This document shows positions 32,573 to 43,264 of a stretch of DNA of 64,000 nucleotides, one piece after another. The stretch is from the NCBI GenBank assembly GCA_963169105.1, contig OY720634.1:153643584-153707583 (forward strand), read 5' to 3'. Both the position numbers and the translations under genes were made by a program. Origin of the DNA: Ceriagrion tenellum. Taxonomy: Eukaryota; Arthropoda; Insecta; Odonata; Coenagrionidae. The notes under the pieces are model-generated. The model saw only the letters and a list, made by a program, of their open reading frames with translations, made no database searches and was not told the origin of the DNA. Each line of letters starts with the position of its first letter. Position 1 is the first letter of the stretch.

Positions 32573-33301
32573 GTGGACTTTAGTCTTAGATATACAGGAG
32601 GATTGGGTCCAGCCTGCTCCCAATATGCAACGGCCTGCGGTGACAAAAGACAGATTAGGACATTCATTGCGACCGTAGTTGCGCTGAGAGAGTTTAAGTA
32701 TCTTGATGCAATTCTTTCGGAAGAGATATCGAATGAAGTAGAGATAAAAGCAAGAATTCAAGCTGGTAATAAGGCATGCTATGCTCTGAGCAATATTTTG
32801 AAGTCCCGGAACGTATCAAGAGAGCTCAATATAAGATTGTACAAGACATTAATTCTCCCTGTGGTTCTCTATGGGTGCCAATGCTGGAGCACACGAAAAC
32901 AAGATCTAAAAAAACTCTTAATATTTGAGCGGCGGGTGCTTAGGAAAATATATGGGCCAATCCAAGACGAATTAACAGGGGAATGGAGAAGACGACATAA
33001 TCAGGAACTATATTATCTTTATCGAGACAACACCATAGTAGAATTACTATGAAGCAGAAGATTGGAATGGATAGGATATGTGGAACAGATGAACGATGAA
33101 CGATACCCTAAACTTGGAAATTACATGAGCTCGGAGGGGAAAAGACCAAGGAGAAGACCAAAGAAAAGATAAATGGATGACATAAGAGAGGATCTACAGC
33201 AAATAGAAGCCTGGAAAGATTGGAGGTAAATAGCCAAAAGAACAGAAGAGTGGAGAGCCTTGGTCCTGACATCGCGCTGTCCACTGGGCTTGATCGCGTA
33301 A
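32573..33301 (+). mobile_element. LINE ORF2 C-terminal fragment (family 3), one frame with three stops
   Basis: From about 32680 the frame reads LREFKYLDAILSEE, ARIQAGNKACYALSNILKSR, RLYKTLILPVVLYGCQCW, LLIFERRVLRKIYGPI and WRRRHNQELYYLY, stop at 33050-33052. The same register then continues RRLEWIGYVEQMNDERYP, KRPRRRPKKR, stop, MDDIREDLQQIEAWKDWR, stop and EEWRALVLTSRCPLGLIA to a final stop at 33299-33301. This is the thumb-to-C-terminus region of an RTE-like LINE, recently decayed because the register is unbroken. It ends directly upstream of the next LINE. Confidence 0.85.
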
Positions 33302-33567
33302 AGTAAGTATGTATATGTAATATATTAATATATATAAAGCTAGTGACCCTGTGTGTCAGTACACCGCATATACCTCCTAGTGGTGTGTCGCGGGCAGCAG
33401 TATGCTGGCTCTCACGATAGTCCTTTCAGAAGGGATCTTAGCTTGTGCAGAATAGAGAAAGCGGACCTAGGGTATTACTATGCTTTGGTTTCTCTTGTGG
33501 CATACTGGCGAAAATGTGCCAAAACTGACCGGTAGAGCGCCGTAACCGTTAGCAGGGAAAGCTGCAC

Positions 33568-34517
33568 GTGGTGCGGGTACTGCAAAGGCTGGTAACCTTG
33601 CATACTCTATTACAACTTACTGCTAAACGTCAAAATGTTGCCTCGGACAGCCGAAGCCACGACGGGCGGCGGAAGCTGAATAAGGTTGGCCCATCAAGAT
33701 ACGGACTGGAAACGAACTGGACTCTCAATACTTGGAATGTGAGAGGAGTGTATGGAAAGGAGCATTTTATGAGTTGTTGAATGAAATGAAAGTGAGACGA
33801 ATGGATGTTTTGTGTGTATGTGAAACTAAGCATAAGGGGCGGGATGCTATTACATTAGATGTCGGTAGTCTGGCATTATGGTCAGGAGTTGAACACTATG
33901 TACATGGCAGTCAAGGTGTAGTACTCATTCTTAATGAGAGAGCTAAGTTGCTAGTAAGGAAGTACGAGTTAGTACCCCCTAGATTGCTCTGGGTTTGCAT
34001 GAAAATAGGTATTAGGAGAGTTGTGATTGTGTCGTGTTATGCACCAGTGGATGGAGAGAGTGACAGTGTGAAAGATGAGTTTTGGGAAAAACTGAGAGAG
34101 TTTTTGAATGAATGTGATCCTGGTGAGAGAATAATTTAACTAGGTGACATGAATGGGTGGGTTGGTGTGAGGCGGGATGCATCTGAGAGAGTGGTTGTGC
34201 CTTTTGGTGACCCCCGAGTGAATGATAATGGTGAAAACTTGGTGAGTGTGTGCTTAGAAAAAGGATTGTTTGTGTCAAATGCATGGTTTATACATAATAG
34301 AATACATATGTATACCTGGCAAAGGGGTGATTGTAAATGCATGATTGATTTTATTGTGTATGATAAGAGATTGAGAGAGTTAGTGTGGGACACGCGAGTG
34401 ATGAGGGGTGCTGAATGTGGAACAGACCACTATTTGGTACTCTCCAAAGTGAATCTGGGCAGAAAGTGGGTACCAAGGAAGAATGTTGTACGTAAGCAGT
34501 TGAGAGTAAAAGTGTAA
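33568..34517 (+). pseudogene. LINE family-1 endonuclease domain
   Basis: Segment order: LNTWNVRGVYGK (33.73 kb), frameshift, LLNEMKVRRMDVLCVCETKH (catalytic Glu in CETK), HGSQGVVLILNERAKLLV, GIRRVVIVSCYAPVDGESDS, then GDMNGWVG in place of the catalytic GDFNAxxG block just after a stop at 34137-34139, GENLVSVCLEKGLFVSNAWF, MYTWQRGDCKCMIDFIVYDK and GTDHYLVLSKV (catalytic SDH altered to TDH). This is the exonuclease-endonuclease-phosphatase fold typical of RTE- and Jockey-type LINEs, which nick target DNA to prime reverse transcription. Confidence 0.85.
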
Positions 34518-34966
34518 AGATTGCTAGACAGCGAGGTAAGAATGCGGTATGGTTGCATGCTTGAGGATGCTCTATCGTTGAAGCAGAGAGAATGGGACGA
34601 GCATATCAGAAACGAGAATGTGCATGATGCGTGGGAGTGTTTAACAGGAGTGATTGTAGAATGTGCTGAAAGTGTATGTGGAAAAGGAGTGGTAGGAAGA
34701 ATGAAAGGTGGAATGAAGAAGTGAAAATTGCAGTTAGAAAAAATAAAGAGGCGTACAAGGATATGATTGCAGCCAAATCTGAGGAAGAGCGTACTAAGGC
34801 ATGTGATATTTACAGAAAGAAAAAGAATGAATGCAAAATTGTTGTGAAAGAGAGCAAAGAAAGAATGTGTGCGGATGAAGCTAACAAAAGGCAGAGTGAT
34901 TTGGAAGGTAATAAAAAGCTGTGTTGGAAGTGGGTAAAAAGGGCTAAGATTGGTGAAGGTAGGTGA

Positions 34967-35930
34967 ATGAATGCGGTAAAGAACAAAAGTGGAGAGACCA
35001 TGTGGGTCATCAGGGACTGCTTGAGAGGGTATTTTGAAGAATTGTACAATAATATTGCAGGCGTTGAGGATGAGCCTTGTGAAGTGGTATGTGAGAATGT
35101 GATGATCGAAAAGGATATCAGTGAGAAGGAGGTCACAATGGCTGTGAGAATATTGAAAAATGGGAAGGCTGCAGGCATAGATGGTATATCCAGTGAAATG
35201 TTGAAGTGTGGGTGTAAATTACTAATTTTTAGGCCGCATAAAATATACAATTTATGCTTACAGGTTTCTGTTGTCCCAGCGGATTGGAAAAATGCTATCA
35301 TCATTCCGTTGTACAAAGGTAAGGAAGGAAAGACCGAATGTAATAATAATCGGGCCCTTAGTTTATTGAGTATCCCGGGAAAAGTGTTCAGTAAAATATT
35401 AATCGAAAGAGTGAGGAATATTACTCCCGACAGAATATGGGGTGTGCAGTGTGGGTCAATGCCAGGGAGAGGATGTAGTGACCAGGTTTTTGCACTTCAG
35501 CAAGTGATAGAAAAATATATGAGTGTCTGAAAGAAAGTGTACTGTGCGTTTGTCGATTTAGAGAAGGCATATGACAGTAAATAGAAAGAAGTTGTGGAAG
35601 CTTTTGAGAGACTATGGAGTGAATTGGCAGTTATTGATTGCTATGATCGCGATGTATGACAATAGTAAGGCAAGTGAAAGAGTTAACGGGGTTCTGAATG
35701 ATTGGTTTGTAATAAATCAGGGTGTAAAGTAAGGATGCGTAATGTCTCCATGGCTGTTTAATGTATTTATGGACAAATGTGTTAGAGACGCATGTAGTGA
35801 AAACGACGGTGTTTTGATTAGGAATGTAAACGTGCGAGTTCTTCTATATGCGAATGATGCTGTTTTTATTTCAGACAGTCAACAGGGATTACAGAAGCTC
35901 CTAGATAAGTTTTGTGGAATTGAAGGTTAA
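34967..35930 (+). pseudogene. LINE family-1 reverse transcriptase domain, catalytic Asp changed
   Basis: Motifs in order: VRILKNGKAAGIDGISSEML (35.14-35.2 kb), PADWKNAIIIPLYKGKEG, NNNRALSLLSIPGKVFSKIL, SMPGRGCSDQVFALQQVIEK, a stop, then FVDLEKAYD (motif A, 35551-35577), a frameshift, INQGVK-stop-GCVMSPWLFNVFMD (motif B) and VRVLLYANDAVFISDS (motif C). Motif C should be YADD; here it is YAND (35847-35858), so one metal-binding Asp has become Asn. The chain then ends in a stop near 35928. Confidence 0.85.
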
Positions 35931-36070
35931 TGCGTGCAAGACTAAAGTAGTAGTTTTTGATAAGGAGAATGGGGTAAATAACTGTGTGATGAGGGCGAAT
36001 GGTGAAGTAATTGAATAGGTGGATGATTTTGTGTACTTAGGTAAGATGTATTCGAAAGATAAAGAGACAT

Positions 36071-36616
36071 GTGAATGCTGGAAGAAAAGTGGTAGGTAGC
36101 ATGTGGAGCATATCAAGTAATGAGTGCTTATTTAAGGAAGCGAAAATTGCCGTGTACAAAAGTGTACTTATTCCCACTTTGCTATATGGTAGTGAAACAT
36201 GGGTATGTCAGGATAGACATAAGAGTAGACTAAATTCCGTGAGTATGAGTTATCTGAGGAGTATTTGCGGCAAAAGTAGAATGGATAGGGTCAGGAATGA
36301 GTGGGTCATCAATGAATGTGGGTTAAATGCTCCAGTAATGGACGTGTATGAAAGGAGTGTGCTTCGTTGGTTTGGCCATGTTGAGAGAATGGATGAGAGT
36401 CGAATAACGAAACAGATATATGAGAGTAGAATGAATGATCTGAGAGGTAGAGGTAGGCCGAGAAAGTTGTGGTTGAATGTGGTTGAGGAAATTCTTAGGA
36501 GGAGGAATATTAGGAGTTTTAAAAACAGGAGGGCGTGTATGAAACAGTGTATGGGGGTAAATGAGGCAAAAGAGGTTTGCAAGGATAGGTCAGTATGGAG
36601 GAAATTATTGAAGTAG
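36071..36616 (+). pseudogene. LINE family-1 ORF2 C-terminal domain
   Basis: An open 181-codon frame reads VYKSVLIPTLLYGSETWVCQ, SMSYLRSICGKSRMDRVRNE, VLRWFGHVERMDESRITKQI, RGRGRPRKLWLNVVEEILRR and ends in KDRSVWRKLLK before the stop. It is almost the same as copy B (58209-58874). The domain follows the RT thumb and is thought to bind RNA or DNA during target-primed reverse transcription. Confidence 0.85.
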
Positions 36617-36712
36617 AGTTAGGTGTGCAATTATGTAGTAATGAGTGAAACATTTTGACTGTGCCTACCCCTTAAGGGAACGGCGTGATGGGTGTGTATG
36701 TATAAAGCTACA

Positions 36713-37275
36713 AAACTGACTGACTGACTGACTCATCAAAACTCCTGGGCATTTCTAAACGAGCTAGGTGGGTGAAATTTTCAGGGTAGAGTTAAAGTCA
36801 TGTGTTGAGTTGGGAAAAAATCGAAAAAATTTAAAAAGTCGATTAGGCTTTGATTTATTGCAATCGATAGCATTACATGGGATTATATGGGAAAAATGAA
36901 AAATTATAGTGTAGACCTTTTTTTTTTCGTTCATTACAATATGAAATAAGGGAGATTCAAGATTGATTCTTTAACTTATATGAGAATGAATGTTTGAACA
37001 ATCTTCTTGCAATCGATTCTTTCCTACCTACCGTAAAACTGATATTTTTAAACTTTTATTTGGGATTTTAGAAATTTTTTCACTTTCGTTGCTATGGATA
37101 TATTTCTCCACTGTCACCGGGCCGAGTGTCGATTCGAGATTTGGAACTCAGCGAGGCGGGCCAGTTTCAGGGGAGGGTTAGATTTATGTGTCGATTTGGG
37201 GTAAAATCGGAAAAGTTAAAATAGTCGATTAGGCTTCCAGATATTGCAATCGATAGCTTTACATATATGAGTTAA
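36713..37275. repeat. Two related repeat segments, one starting with a (TGAC)n run
   Basis: 36718-36734 is a short GACT/TGAC tandem run. After it, 36735-36900 contains GTCGATTAGGCTTTGATTTA and TTGCAATCGATAGC. A diverged copy at 37140-37275 carries GTCGATTAGGCTTCC and ATTGCAATCGATAGC in the same order and orientation. The pair looks like two parts of one unidentified dispersed repeat adjoining the LINE tail. Confidence 0.5.
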
Positions 37276-37279
37276 GTAT

Positions 37280-40005
37280 CTTAAGTGCATGTTATTTAGT
37301 CTTCTTTATATCATTTTTCGCACTGCTAAGTACTGGGTATAATTTGTTCAACTTTTTTCTGGCCTCTACCGTAGCTTTGATGACCAATTTCAACCAACCA
37401 AGCTTCATGATATTGTAGTTTTCATTTAAAAAACATTCAGTCCATGTAGAAGATGGGGAAAGAAAAATTAAATATGAAAATTAGTATATTAAAAATCTCC
37501 ATTCCGATCGAATTTATATAGTAAAATTCCTCATGTGAGCTCTTATTAAGTATGCTGTACTGAAATGAAATATCTAACGTAGAAGAGCGTCTTATATGTC
37601 GTCAAATGAGGTTATGATGATCTTCCAGTGGTTCCACGTTCGTTTCGGTATACTGATTATAGTATTTTGAAAAGTCGTTTAATAACCGAATAACATACAA
37701 TATATGTTTGTATTAGAACTGTCTGGTGTCCACACCTTATGGGGCGCGTATTTCATTTTTTAGGATTATATTTTTCTTTGCTTGCATGTAGCACGCAGAC
37801 TTGAGAGCTTTCATTGTTATTTTTCCTCATTTAAAGAGTCTCATCATATAACACTCCCCCCCCCCCTGCTTGCAAATTGGAAGCATCCATTTACTCGTTA
37901 CATATATTTTCGCATGCAAAGTTCATGGACTTACGATTTATAAGTTTGAAACTGATAATATATAAATATGTAGAATATATATGGAGATCTACATAACGTT
38001 CATAGATTACCAAATGGTATTATACAGCATCCTATAAAAAATCTTAGTCTATAAAGGAAGAACAAGGTTCCGAATATATTTAACTAAGACCATCCAACAT
38101 CTTCATAAACAAACGAAAAATGTAATTGATACTAGCATCACCAAAAATTCAGCATAGGAAATTATCACCAACCAAGGTGATTGGCAAGAGTGAACTTTGT
38201 CCACGCAAACTTTTTAAATTTGCCGTTATTAAGCTAAACATCCTATCAGGGGAACTCGTGGTAGAACGGGGTTCTTGATTAAATATCAATATTTTTCTTG
38301 ACTGAAAATTGTGACTTAGATTAAATTTAAAGATATAAATATATTACATTATAAGATGATAAACTATTTGATTGATAGGGATATTATTCATCGGCTTACT
38401 TTTAGCATGTTTTATTGTGAGTAAACGTGAGAAGATTGTGAGAAAATGTGAGCATAGTATTTTTGGTAATAAGAAAACAAACCACATACAGGGGAAACTT
38501 ATTCCTTAAAGAATATGGCCGGGATATGGTATACCTTAGCCAGGAAAATGTACCAAAATAAACTGTAATAATCACTTCTTACCTAGCAATTATATACATG
38601 CACAACATTCAAGAGAAAAATTGGTCTCGTCTTCTTCACTATCAATGCCTGTCCATTAGTTTTCTGTCCATTCCAACACGGCCTTTGCGTAAAACCAAGC
38701 CTTTTTTAGATGAAATTGAGGTCTCCATCGTGAAAACAGTCATATCATAGCTGTATTGGTTAGTATTTTCATTCTAAGAGCTATTGACATTGAGCTTTCT
38801 CCTCTCTTTTGAGTTTTTCCTTATGTCATTATGGTAATATACTTTGTTATTTAATCTTAAGACTTCGGGACATTAAACTATTGAGACGCTTTTAAAAGCC
38901 GCGTTTGCTTCGACAACACAGCCTGCAGTCTGCTAATTCCATTGAAGTAATCGTCCGTCTCTGCATTTATGGCTTAATTTCGCACCATCTAAATTATTTA
39001 CAATTAAACTATTTTTATGGTCGCGATTTTCAAGACGCCATATAAAATATATTATTTAGTTGGGAGGAACGGGAAAATATTCTGCTCCGCGCCGTCCCGT
39101 CCAGTTCTACCCCAAGCAGATGAGTAGCCATTAATATATTTCCTTGGGTTATAGATATGATAGATTAATTCTATAAACTTTATAAAACTGCAGCACGATA
39201 CACCTAATTCGTGAGTACATGACATCGAAGTCACTATTCATAACAATAATTCACTTACATGAGGTGGAATATCGTTCCACGTTACAATTTTACTGCTAAA
39301 TCAACAGACGCAAATGCTCTCTACAAAGTAATCGTCCGAAACCCCTGAAAGCGACTCCCACGGATTCTTCGCCTCTTCTTGATGAATTTTAGCTGATTGC
39401 CGCTGAATTCTAGCAATGTATGGAATTGTACGAGCGATTTCCCGTTCCACCCCGAATTCTCCGAACAGAAACTATTTCGTAATTTGGTTGGACACCCATT
39501 CTCTCTATTCCTTTAATAGTAACAATTATTCTAGAATTTATAGTCTAAATCAGAATTTTTACTGGGTCTTTTCTAGAAATATTATCATAGCCTTACTAAA
39601 ATGTAAAATATCTTCTCATATTATCACCTATCACGCATGCAATGAAGGATTTATGGGCGAAGTTTAAAATACTAAGTAAAGACCCGCGCATCGTTTTGAC
39701 TGTAACGAGTGAAAGAATATGATACGCAGCTGATGGGTGGACCAGTTTGGGAGCAACTAGAGACTAGGAAGCCACAGATTCCTAGGATTGGGATTTATGA
39801 GACGCACAACCCATTCAGGTTTCAGGGTGACTCGAGAGAAATTAATGGTAACCACGAACTCTATCTTTGGGACTATAACAATCAACAGAAAAAAAAGACA
39901 GGAAGCCAAAATGAAATCTCACCCTAACCAACAGTCATGATTACTGCAAAACATAGATCAAGAACTAAATCATACAAGTTCTTTGGTAACTTTGTGGTAT
40001 TCCTT
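37280..40005. other. No gene recognised; AT-rich DNA
   Basis: Includes a C homopolymer run near 37857-37867 and short frames (39052-39234 minus, 39416-39667 and 39709-39927 plus) without known domains. Confidence 0.45.
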
Positions 40006-40009
40006 TTTT

Positions 40010-40190
40010 TCTTTCAGATGATATAATGGTTACATTTACAAAACCACAACTTAAAAACACACACGACCCGGGTTTCAACGCTTAAGCGTCATCTTCAGGT
40101 CTGAAGGTGACGCTTAAGCGTTGAAACCAGGGTCGTGTGTGTTTTTAAGTTGTGGTTTTGTAAATGTAACCATTATATCATCTGAAAGAA
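40010..40190. repeat. Near-perfect 181-bp palindrome made of two inverted Penelope-type termini
   Basis: The left arm (40010-40098) and right arm (40101-40190) are inverted with very few differences, sharing TTCTTTCAGATGATATAATG at the outer ends and ACTTAAAAACACACACGACC inside. Each arm carries a hammerhead-like motif, and the two cores nearly touch at the centre, as in the palindrome at 9961-10136, although the two palindromes have different sequences. Confidence 0.8.
40060..40100 (-). ncRNA. Hammerhead ribozyme-like motif (Penelope type), intact core
   Basis: On the minus strand: CUGAAGA (40098-40092), stem II GACGC/GCGUU with loop UUAA, GAA (40076-40074), palindromic stem III ACCCGGGU (40073-40066), then C (40065). 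The inverted copy on the plus strand (40102-40140) reads CUGAAGG and ACCAGGGU, each one change from the ideal, so it is probably weaker or dead. Confidence 0.65.
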
Positions 40191-40194
40191 GAAC

Positions 40195-40840
40195 TAAATC
40201 ATTTTTTCACCCAACATTTGTGACTGCAACAAAAATATAGAAGGAATACAATTCACTGCATAAGTATGACTCATTTCACACACACACCTCTGCAACGGCT
40301 TGGAGTTAAGTGATTGATCCCCATGCCAATCGCTTGAGAATGGATGAGGAAAGACGATATTTTCTACTTTCAATGGCCAACCCTAACCTCACAACCTGAA
40401 TATCTCCTTAACGCGACCACTTACGAATACAATTCTGAGACCAAAAGTGTATGTATGAAATACTTAAAGAATATAAGGTTTTGTAAGCTCTGAATATCTA
40501 CGTAATTCGATCCCAGTCGCTCATCACCATGAAATATCTGTTAATTTAACCAAAAGCTCTCTGCAGTTTTAGGATATTACTCGGAGAGAATAATGAATAG
40601 TAGACATTCTAGGTCAGGGTTGAGACAATCCGCGAGAATTATCGCGCAGGAGGTACACACAAAAAAGTCAGGCAGCATAAATCATAAAAAAAAGGAATGG
40701 GTTTATTTATGGCTGGAAATTCCTCTCGCAGCGCGATGGAATGATCTTTAAGAGAGAAGAGAGTAGGCACACTCGCAAATGGAGTGAATCGACCCATTGA
40801 ATCACCCGCCGCGCCAGTTCGCCTTAAATGCTTTTGTCGG
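40195..40840. other. No gene recognised
   Basis: Nothing beyond short frames; a minus-strand frame at 40639-40851 is unassigned. Confidence 0.4.
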
Positions 40841-41100
40841 GAGTTCCGCACGGCTCAAAGCAGAGAGGGACGCCGACAACCGAAGCTATAATGGTTGAAA
40901 ACAATGACTCTGACCGAGAGACGGAGAGAGGGGTGGAGGGAGAGGGAGGGAGAGAGAGGAATGATATAGGGTAAAATGAAAAGAGAGAAACAAAAATAAA
41001 TGGACTGCCCTTCTTCCCGTTTCCCGTTCAACCCCGTGTCCTCACATCCCGGCTCTTACGGATATAATCCGCAGGGGAAGGCTTAATGCACTCTTCGTTC
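40841..41100. repeat. GA-rich simple-sequence patch
   Basis: 40905-40960 is almost entirely G and A (GAGAGACGGAGAGAG and GGAGGGAGAGAG units). The flanks are moderately GC-rich. Low-complexity DNA. Confidence 0.55.
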
Positions 41101-41640
41101 CGAGAAATGGGAAAGAAATATACCCTTTAAAATATAAAACAGGGCCTTATTCTCCGTTCCAAATCCTAGCATCGGTTTTGCGCCGTCAGAACTAATTCCC
41201 CATCCTTTGAAAGATTACAGAGAATGAATGGGACGTGAGTTAGAATTTGGAAAATTGCCATAGGGAATTTTTTTCAACCTTCGGTCATCTCAAATAGTAT
41301 GTACAAGGACTCTGGAATCCTTAGTTTCTGGCCCTGCTCTTGAAATGAAATACCATTGTGTCCGCATAAGAAAAAAATTGCAAATTTTACGGGATTCACT
41401 GTAACACAACCGGTTTCATCGAATTCTCTCAATGATTCGGTGGTTCTACACATTACATTTTGACATATTCATATACGAAGTAGCATTAGAGGAGTCGAGG
41501 ATTCCAAGGAGTTGATGGGTTGAGCATAAGACGCGTTTTCAGAATGCACGCGATGCTCGCGAAAGTGCGTGCCTTCACGGACACGAGAACAAGTGATCCA
41601 AATTAGAGCAGGGACTCTTAACCTGAGATTACCTCAACTT

Positions 41641-42285
41641 CAGATATATCGCGGGGAACACACGTACAAAACATATGCGGCACAGCATTAAAGAAACTAG
41701 GTTTTGTTAAGCGTATAATAGGAAGGTCCTCGGATGAAAAAGTCAAAGAGAGATGCTACTTCGCTCTAGTTAGGCCACACCTCGAATACGCCGCGAGCAT
41801 TTAGAACCCTGGTCATCAAGATTTAACCAAAAAAAATAACAAAGTACAAAGGAAAGCATCACGCTTCGTTAAAAAGTGCTACGAACGAACACATAGTGTT
41901 ACACAACTGTTAGAGGGATTAAGGTGGGAGCCCCTAGAGACTCGGAGGCAGCTATCTAGGCTTAGGCTGCTTGATAGATTCAGAAATGATTTTTTTCAAA
42001 GCGATACAGAGAATATTACCATGACGCCTCACTACATTTATAAGTCTGACAGATGCGATAAAAAAGAGAGGTACTCTGCCGAACAGAGAGGTACAAAAAC
42101 TCATTCTTTCCGTGCACAATAAGCGACCACTATAGAAACTGAGCTCTTCCAAACACACACTCATAGGACATGTCACCATTTCCCCTCCAAAACGTTTATA
42201 TTTTTACACGGCTGGTGACCTACCACCCTCTGCCACACGCCCAAGCGGCGGCTCGCGGTGTAGTACGTTGATGTGGATGTAGACT
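41641..42285 (+). mobile_element. LINE family-2 3' end, copy 3 (best preserved)
   Basis: One frame from 41643 reads GTALKKLGFVKRIIGRSSDE, KERCYFALVRPHLEYAASI, a TAG stop (41802-41804, where Trp is usual), NPGHQDLTKKNNKVQRKASR, FVKKCYERTHSVTQLLEGLR, WEPLETRRQLSRLRLLDRF and TPHYIYKSDRCDKKERYS, ending at the stop 42120-42122. LVRPxLEYASxVW and KVQRxAxRFV are typical of CR1/L2/Jockey-type ORF2 C-termini. The 3' UTR is GC-rich and ends in a GATGTGGATGTAGA repeat near 42285. Only one stop breaks the frame, so it is fairly young. Confidence 0.85.
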
Positions 42286-42689
42286 TTTTTCGGGCAATTT
42301 TTCACGCATTTACGCAGTTACCCTCTTCTAGAAAGAGCACGGGTCGATTAGATTCAAAATTATATTCGATTAGAGTCAAAAATCATTTTGCATTAGACTT
42401 GTCAGACTTCCAAAAGACAATATTTCAACTCTCGACTCTTCCAAATCCCTTCGGAAAATCATAAAACCACGTAAGTTTTCCCTCTCCTCTCATAGCTAAC
42501 CAACTTTCTGACATTCGTAAAAAACTATTTGAGCTGAACAGTTGAATTGACAAATTCCGTCGAATTTCAGTAAAAGGAACACTAACGAAGTGAAAATTGT
42601 TAGTACCGGAAATGAAACATGCGAGATCTGAAGCCAAGTAAATTAATCCGGGTTCAAACGAAAGCGACACGCAAAAGATAGCGCACTGT

Positions 42690-43260
42690 CTAACATTTAT
42701 TACAAAATCGTACTACACGTGTTTTGACTGTCTTGCAGACATCATCAGGTAATATGACTAATCTTACGCATAACCAGTGAGCATATATATTGAGAGATAC
42801 ATTGGCCAAAACACAGTAGTGGAGATGAGGGTTGTGGTGGAGGTACGGAGGAAGGATAGGAGGGGAAGGCTAAAATCATAATTGAGACATGATCCTTGAT
42901 TCGTCAAAAACAAATTATGTCAACACTCCAGACCTGCGTCACCCTAAGGAAGGATAAAGAAAGACAGGCGGGGGAAAATGGAAGAGGGAGGAGGGGGAGT
43001 AGGGTGGTTAGTTGGAGGAGGTAAGGTTGAGTTAAAATGGTGTCAAAAATAGGGGAATGACAAACAAATTCATTCTCATATAACAGGTTCATTTTCTGTC
43101 GTTTCCTTTTTACTATTTCCCATTGCTGCGAGACATCTAGACGGTGTCCTTCATCCAGGAAACGGAGGATTTTCAGATTAAATGTGGAGTGGTGGGATTC
43201 TTCCATTAAATGTTTGGCGAAATAAGATTTGGCTAAGATCTGTTCGCCTAACACCTTTCG
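42690..43260 (-). mobile_element. Penelope-like element, nuclease C-terminus plus 3' terminus
   Basis: The minus-strand frame 43254-42904 starts with SYFAKHLMEESHHSTFNLKI, then LRFLDEGHRLDVSQQWEIVK and KRKRQKMNLLYENEF. This resembles the segment after the GIY-YIG core in Penelope proteins (HLxExNH..., the L..EE.EIxK helix, LLN). Downstream on the same strand lies a hammerhead-like motif (42714-42748), as expected for a Penelope 3' terminal repeat. The RT and the nuclease core are missing, so this is a 5'-truncated insertion. Confidence 0.7.
42710..42755 (-). ncRNA. Hammerhead-like motif (Penelope type), altered
   Basis: On the minus strand: CUGAUGA (42748-42742), a stem II-like hairpin UGUCU/AGACA, then AAA where GAA is expected (42725-42723), palindrome ACACGUGU (42722-42715) and A (42714). 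The G-to-A change in the GAA box and an irregular stem II suggest it is inactive. Confidence 0.5.
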
Positions 43261-43264
43261 TGTT

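Larger units (their letters stand above)
33330..36712 (+). mobile_element. Nearly full-length LINE family-1 copy C
   Basis: A complete ORF2 order is visible: apurinic-type endonuclease (33.57-34.5 kb), linker (34.5-35.1), RT (35.1-35.93) and C-terminal domain (36.07-36.62). The 3' tail ends GGCGTGATGGGTGTGTATGTATA near 36712. Many frameshifts and stops make it non-functional. The C-terminal domain is nearly identical to copy B on the minus strand at 58209-58874 and similar to copy A at 9765-9965. The 5' boundary is uncertain; non-coding sequence from about 33330 may be the 5' UTR. No separate ORF1 was recognised. Confidence 0.8.

Noticed and set aside
34810..35316. 168-codon minus-strand frame
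   Set aside because: Antisense shadow of LINE copy C; the plus strand holds the RT motifs.
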